Part shown: positions 60,680 through 64,000 of the stretch, piece by piece
Numbering within the stretch: position 1 is the first letter of the stretch
Layout: every line of letters starts with the position of its first letter
Position numbers and translations under genes: made by a program
NCBI GenBank assembly: GCA_024760505.1
Contig: CP058931.1
Location: forward strand, 558,001-622,000
Direction: 5' to 3'
Length of the DNA stretch: 64,000 nucleotides
Source of the DNA: Nitrospira sp.
GTDB taxonomy: Bacteria > Nitrospirota > Nitrospiria > Nitrospirales > UBA8639
Notes under the pieces: generated by a model
What the model was told of the DNA's origin: nothing
What the model saw: the letters and a program-made list of their open reading frames with translations, nothing else
The model's database searches: none

Positions 60680-61720
60680 ATGGCATGGGAACCTAAAGAT
60701 CCGTGGGGAGGAAGCGGTCAAGACCCCCTCGATGAAGCGCTTCGGAAAGCACAAGACCAACTCACTCGACTCGTGCCCGGCCGGGGTTTCAAATCAATCA
60801 TTTACATCGTCTTGGCAGTCCTAGCTCTCTGGCAATCGGTGTTTATTGTGGCCCCGGACGAGCAAGGTCTGGTGAAACGGTTTGGCGATATTGTTCGCGA
60901 GGTTGAATCCGGCCCACATTTCAAGATTCCATTTGTGGAAACAGTAGACACCCCAAAAGTTGAAAAACTCCATCGGGTAGAGGTGGGATTCCGCACCGAC
61001 CGAGGACGCACCCAATTCGTTCCCAAAGAAGCCCTCATGTTGACCGGTGACATGAACATTCTGTCTCTCGAGTTCATCGTCCAATATAAAATCAAAGAAG
61101 CGAAAAATTATTTATATAAAGTCGCCGATGTCGAGTCCACGATTCACAACGCCGCTGAAGCAGCCATGCGGGAAGTCATCGGCAAAAGTAAAATTGATGA
61201 AGCGTTAACGATCGGCAAAGCACAGATTCAGCAGGAAGCCCAGGACCTGCTTCAAGGCGTGCTCGATCAGTATCTGGCCGGGGTACAAGTGGCCACAATC
61301 CAACTTCAGGATGTGAATCCTCCGGAAGCCGTCGCCGCGGCTTTTAAAGATGTCGCCAGCGCCAAGGAAGACCGTGAAAAACTCATTAACCAGTCTCACG
61401 GCTACCGGAACGATCTAATCCCCAGAGCCAAAGGGGAAGCGGCTCAAGGCATCAACCAGGCCAAAGGGAGCGCACAGTCACGGATTGCACGTGCGGAGGG
61501 AGAAGCCAATTACTTTCTCCAGACTTTAAAAGAATACAAACTGGCCAAGGATGTCATCAGTAAACGGGTCTACATTGAAACGATGGAAGAAGTCATGGCG
61601 AACACGGAAAAAATTATTCTGGACTCCAAGGCGGCCGGCAATGTCCTGCCCTTTCTTCCGTTAGATCGCCAATCCGGCTCGCGCGGAGCAACAAACACGC
61701 AAGGAGGGGACTCCCGATGA
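60680..61720 (+). CDS. hflK: Membrane protease regulator HflK
   Basis: A 346-residue SPFH/band-7 protein with a Gly/Asp-rich N-terminus (WEPKDPWGGSGQDPLDEALRKAQDQL) and one membrane helix (about 38-58, IIYIVLAVLALWQSVFIV). The SPFH domain starts at VAPDEQGLVKRFG. With HflC it forms the periplasmic-side complex that surrounds and modulates FtsH. AGGA lies 7 nt before the ATG. The ATGA overlap with hflC indicates coupled translation. Confidence 0.93.
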   Translation: MAWEPKDPWGGSGQDPLDEALRKAQDQLTRLVPGRGFKSIIYIVLAVLALWQSVFIVAPDEQGLVKRFGDIVREVESGPHFKIPFVETVDTPKVEKLHRVEVGFRTDRGRTQFVPKEALMLTGDMNILSLEFIVQYKIKEAKNYLYKVADVESTIHNAAEAAMREVIGKSKIDEALTIGKAQIQQEAQDLLQGVLDQYLAGVQVATIQLQDVNPPEAVAAAFKDVASAKEDREKLINQSHGYRNDLIPRAKGEAAQGINQAKGSAQSRIARAEGEANYFLQTLKEYKLAKDVISKRVYIETMEEVMANTEKIILDSKAAGNVLPFLPLDRQSGSRGATNTQGGDSR

Positions 61721-62574
61721 AACAAAATCTCCTCATTGGTGTCATCTTAGTTTTTGGCCTGCTTTTGGTATTAGGTCTTTCTCCATTTTTTGTGGTCGAC
61801 TTAACCGAAACGGCCATTGTGGTTGCATTGGGAAAACCTGTCCAAACCATCACGGAACCAGGGTTGAAGTTTAAAATTCCCTTTTACCATCAAGTCACCT
61901 TCTTTGATAAACGCTATTTGGACTATGACGCTCCCGCTCGAGATGTCATTACCAGCGATAAGAAATCCCTGGTGATCGACAACTTCGCCAAATGGCGCAT
62001 TGTGGATCCCTTAAAAGTCTATCAGGCCTTTCAGACCCAACGAGGTGCCCTCCAGCGCCTGGACGATATTATTTATTCGGAATTGCGGGTTGAGTTGGGG
62101 CGCCATGAACTCGGTGAAATCGTAGCCGCGAACCGTGCATTGATCATGAAGGTCGTATCGGATCGATCCAACGAAAAAGCCTCGGCGTACGGGCTGGAAG
62201 TTTTGGATGTACGGATCAAGCGGGCTGATTTGCCCGAGCAAAATGAAAAAGCTATTTTCCAACGGATGCAGGCCGAACGGGAACGGCAGGCCAAGCAATA
62301 TCGGGCGGAAGGTGAGGAAGAAGCGCAAAAAATTCGATCCGAAGCCGAAAAAGACAAGCAAATCATTCTGGCGGAGGCCTATAAAACCGCCCAGGAAATA
62401 CGTGGAGACGGGGAAGCCAAAGCTTATAAAATCTATGCGACGGCCTACCAACAAGGCCCGGAGTTTTTTGAATTTATCCGAACCATGGAAGCCTATAAGA
62501 AAACATTTGCGAACAATACAACGTTGGTTCTCTCCCCGGATTCGGAATTCCTTAAGTACCTCAAAAAACGGTAA
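61717..62574 (+). CDS. hflC: Membrane protease regulator HflC
   Basis: A 285-residue SPFH protein and partner of HflK. One N-terminal membrane helix (LLIGVILVFGLLLVLGL), then FVVDLTETAIVVALGKPV and the typical DYDAPARDVITSDKKSLVIDNFAKWRI. The long helical arm has the MQAERERQAKQYRAEGEEEAQKIR segment. AAGGAGG lies 9 nt before the ATG. Confidence 0.95.
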   Translation: MKQNLLIGVILVFGLLLVLGLSPFFVVDLTETAIVVALGKPVQTITEPGLKFKIPFYHQVTFFDKRYLDYDAPARDVITSDKKSLVIDNFAKWRIVDPLKVYQAFQTQRGALQRLDDIIYSELRVELGRHELGEIVAANRALIMKVVSDRSNEKASAYGLEVLDVRIKRADLPEQNEKAIFQRMQAERERQAKQYRAEGEEEAQKIRSEAEKDKQIILAEAYKTAQEIRGDGEAKAYKIYATAYQQGPEFFEFIRTMEAYKKTFANNTTLVLSPDSEFLKYLKKR

Positions 62575-62640
62575 AGAAGCAAACACCCACCACCTTCAGC
62601 CAGGCGATCCGGTTCGTCGTTCAATCCCGACACTCTCCTC

Positions 62641-63306
62641 ATGGCCAATCCTGAACATGTTGAACGCCTCATTAAGGGAGGGGTCGGGGAATGGAACAAA
62701 TTTCGACGGACAAATCAGACGATTCAACCCGATCTAAGCGGAGCCGATCTTTCCGGGTACGACTTTACCGGGCTTGATTTAAGCCAGACCAATCTGGAAG
62801 GGGCAGACCTGTCAGACGCCTATCTCTTTCATGCCAATTTAACAGAAGCCAACCTCTCCGGCGTGAACCTCACCGAAGCCGATGTGCAGGAAGCCAATCT
62901 GATCAAGGCTAATCTCTCACATGCCACCATGACCAGGATTGATTTGTCTGGAACCGGGCTCATTGCCTGCAACCTGGAGGGCGCGAATCTTGTGGGGGCC
63001 ACCCTTACACGTGCTTCGCTTCCATGGGGAAATCTTACCCGAGCCAATCTGGCCAAAGCCAAGCTCCACCTAACTGATTTGCGTGAGGCTCAACTCATAC
63101 AGGCTAATCTGGAAGGGGCTTCCCTTCAGGATACATCCCTGACCGGGACGAACTTACAGGAAGCCAATCTCCAAGGCGCCACTCATGTCTCCATTGATCT
63201 GCTCGCCAAAGCCAAATCTCTGTATCAAACCATCCTTGATCCGGACCTAAAGGGAACCCTTCTGCAATGCCATTCTCACCTTTTCGAAAAACCAGTTGAC
63301 CTATAG
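62641..63306 (+). CDS. Pentapeptide-repeat protein
   Basis: A 221-residue protein made largely of A(D/N)Lxx pentapeptide repeats (about residues 30-185: SGADLSG, EGADLSD, TEANLSG, EGANLVG and so on), which fold as a right-handed quadrilateral beta-helix. No catalytic residues. The length is similar to DNA-mimic gyrase-protecting proteins, but nothing specific points to that role. It follows hflC by 66 bp on the same strand. Confidence 0.9.
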   Translation: MANPEHVERLIKGGVGEWNKFRRTNQTIQPDLSGADLSGYDFTGLDLSQTNLEGADLSDAYLFHANLTEANLSGVNLTEADVQEANLIKANLSHATMTRIDLSGTGLIACNLEGANLVGATLTRASLPWGNLTRANLAKAKLHLTDLREAQLIQANLEGASLQDTSLTGTNLQEANLQGATHVSIDLLAKAKSLYQTILDPDLKGTLLQCHSHLFEKPVDL

Positions 63307-63451
63307 AAAAGAGCTCCAATCAATTTTTATTGAATTCCTTTGGAACGAATAATTTTCGAAGTTTTATCCATGCCAATATTGTACGTATGGGAGTGTTGAA
63401 TAATAAAGATTTTCAAGGGCAAATTTGCCCAGGATTAAATTACTCATCAAA
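63307..63451. other. Intergenic region left of repeat B
   Basis: With 63581-63729 this forms about 420 bp between the pentapeptide gene and the convergent kinase. Nothing was recognised besides the dispersed repeat at 63452-63580. Confidence 0.4.
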
Positions 63452-63580
63452 GGCTCCGGGTCGGTTCAAAAAAGTCCGTCCAGCAAGGCCGCAGCCGTTT
63501 TTGCGCGCGGAGCGTACGCTTAGTACGTGAGCACGGAAAAATGGCGAGAACGCCGCTGGCGGCTTTTTTCAACAGACCCC
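63452..63580. repeat. Dispersed intergenic repeat, copy B
   Basis: The reverse complement begins GGGGTCTGTTGAAAAAAGCC and ends TTTTTTGAACCGACCCGGAG, matching the ends of the copy at 15057-15333 in the opposite orientation. The core CATTTTTCCGTGCTCACGTA is identical. About 129 bp; the two internal inserts of copy A are absent, so this is closer to the basic unit. Confidence 0.85.
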
Positions 63581-63729
63581 GTATCGATGCAAGTCGGTAA
63601 GCAATCGAAATAGTCTTGTTCAGCAAGACGGTTGGCACTTTGGCAGGCGAAAGGTCCAGATTCGCAGCTAAGAATAACAATGGACCAAGATCACGTATGA
63701 ATGGCCGTTCCCCTGATTCAAGAATCCCG

Positions 63730-64000
63730 CTATGGAAGAATTCCTTCTGGTTTCGAAATCTTTGGGGTCATCGGTAATTGGATGGTGAAGGTGGTGCCTT
63801 TCCGTGGTTCACTATGCACGCTGACCGTTCCTGAATGAGCATCAACCACATCCTTGACTATCTTCGTCCCCAATCCAGTTCCCCCGGCTTTACCGCTAAT
63901 CGCATCTTTAGTAAATAATCGGTCACGGATTTCAGGGGGCATTCCCCCACCCGTATCTGCGACCGTTAACACCACAGTTCCTCCATCCAGCCCTATTGAC
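63730..64000 (-). CDS. C-terminal part of a GAF-type histidine kinase, cut by window end
   Basis: About 90 codons of an HATPase domain: VVLTVADTGGGMPPEIRDRLF, GTGLGTKIVKDVVDAHSG and a C-terminal KGTTFTIQLPM. The GTGLGTKIVKDV signature and the DRLFTKDAIS lid match the kinases at 29758-31038 and 34270-35613, so this is a third member of that group. The N-terminus lies beyond 64000; the frame is open to the edge. Confidence 0.85.
   Translation of the reverse strand, partial: SIGLDGGTVVLTVADTGGGMPPEIRDRLFTKDAISGKAGGTGLGTKIVKDVVDAHSGTVSVHSEPRKGTTFTIQLPMTPKISKPEGILP

Noticed and set aside
8083..64000. CRISPR arrays or prophage
   Set aside because: No regularly spaced repeats, cas genes or phage structural genes were seen; the Xer recombinase is in a core cluster.

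Overview
The window looks like a chromosome segment of a Nitrospirota bacterium, most likely a Nitrospira-type nitrite oxidiser of roughly 50% GC. The best pointer is a five-subunit 2-oxoacid:ferredoxin oxidoreductase that includes the small accessory E subunit (42.6-46.6 kb), as used for reverse TCA carbon fixation in Nitrospira and Aquificales. The assignment is by gene content only. Most of the window is Gram-negative housekeeping sequence around one large accessory region of about 8-41 kb.

Layout. 1-8.1 kb: the 3' part of a PBP1A gene, then a complete ISC iron-sulfur operon on the minus strand (iscR-iscS-iscU-iscA-hscB-hscA-iscX), with fdx moved to the other side of iscR and transcribed divergently. 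8.3-25 kb: a two-partner-secretion (TPS) locus with a TpsB transporter, an OmpA-like protein, a DUF928 protein, a TPR-CHAT caspase-like protein and two tandem TpsA exoproteins. The TpsA genes are preceded by a run of small secreted proteins, lipoproteins and a metzincin-type metalloprotease. 25.3-39.5 kb: a signalling block with a degenerate higBA module between 119-bp direct repeats, a GAF-AAA+-Fis regulator with a defective GAFTGA loop, two CHASE2 nucleotide cyclases, two GAF histidine kinases, a FecR-domain protein, a class II cyclic-nucleotide phosphodiesterase and a Crp-family regulator. 39.5-42.1 kb: gene fragments (GAF, ispH 5' end, outer-membrane-protein 3' end, STAS) around an intact idi, ending at tRNA-Asn. 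42.2-64 kb: mainly core genes: the oxidoreductase operon, cysQ, trmFO-xerC-hslV-hslU, argB, pncA, hppA, an RluE-like pseudouridine synthase, hflK-hflC and a pentapeptide-repeat protein, plus a histidine kinase lacking its phospho-accepting His and the 3' end of a further GAF-type kinase.

How the parts may work together. The TPS, CHAT and DUF928 genes and the cyclase, kinase, phosphodiesterase and Crp block together look like a cell-surface system under cyclic-nucleotide control. Two perfect TGTGA-N6-TCACA sites sit upstream of the phosphodiesterase gene, suggesting a Crp-cNMP feedback loop. A second motif, GTATC-N6-GATAC, occurs as a tandem pair with exactly 21-bp spacing at two places: ahead of the lipoprotein/TpsA gene run and ahead of the FecR/kinase/cyclase gene run. 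This suggests one regulator joins the two halves. No function has been shown for this combination; the link is inference from gene order and motif reading.
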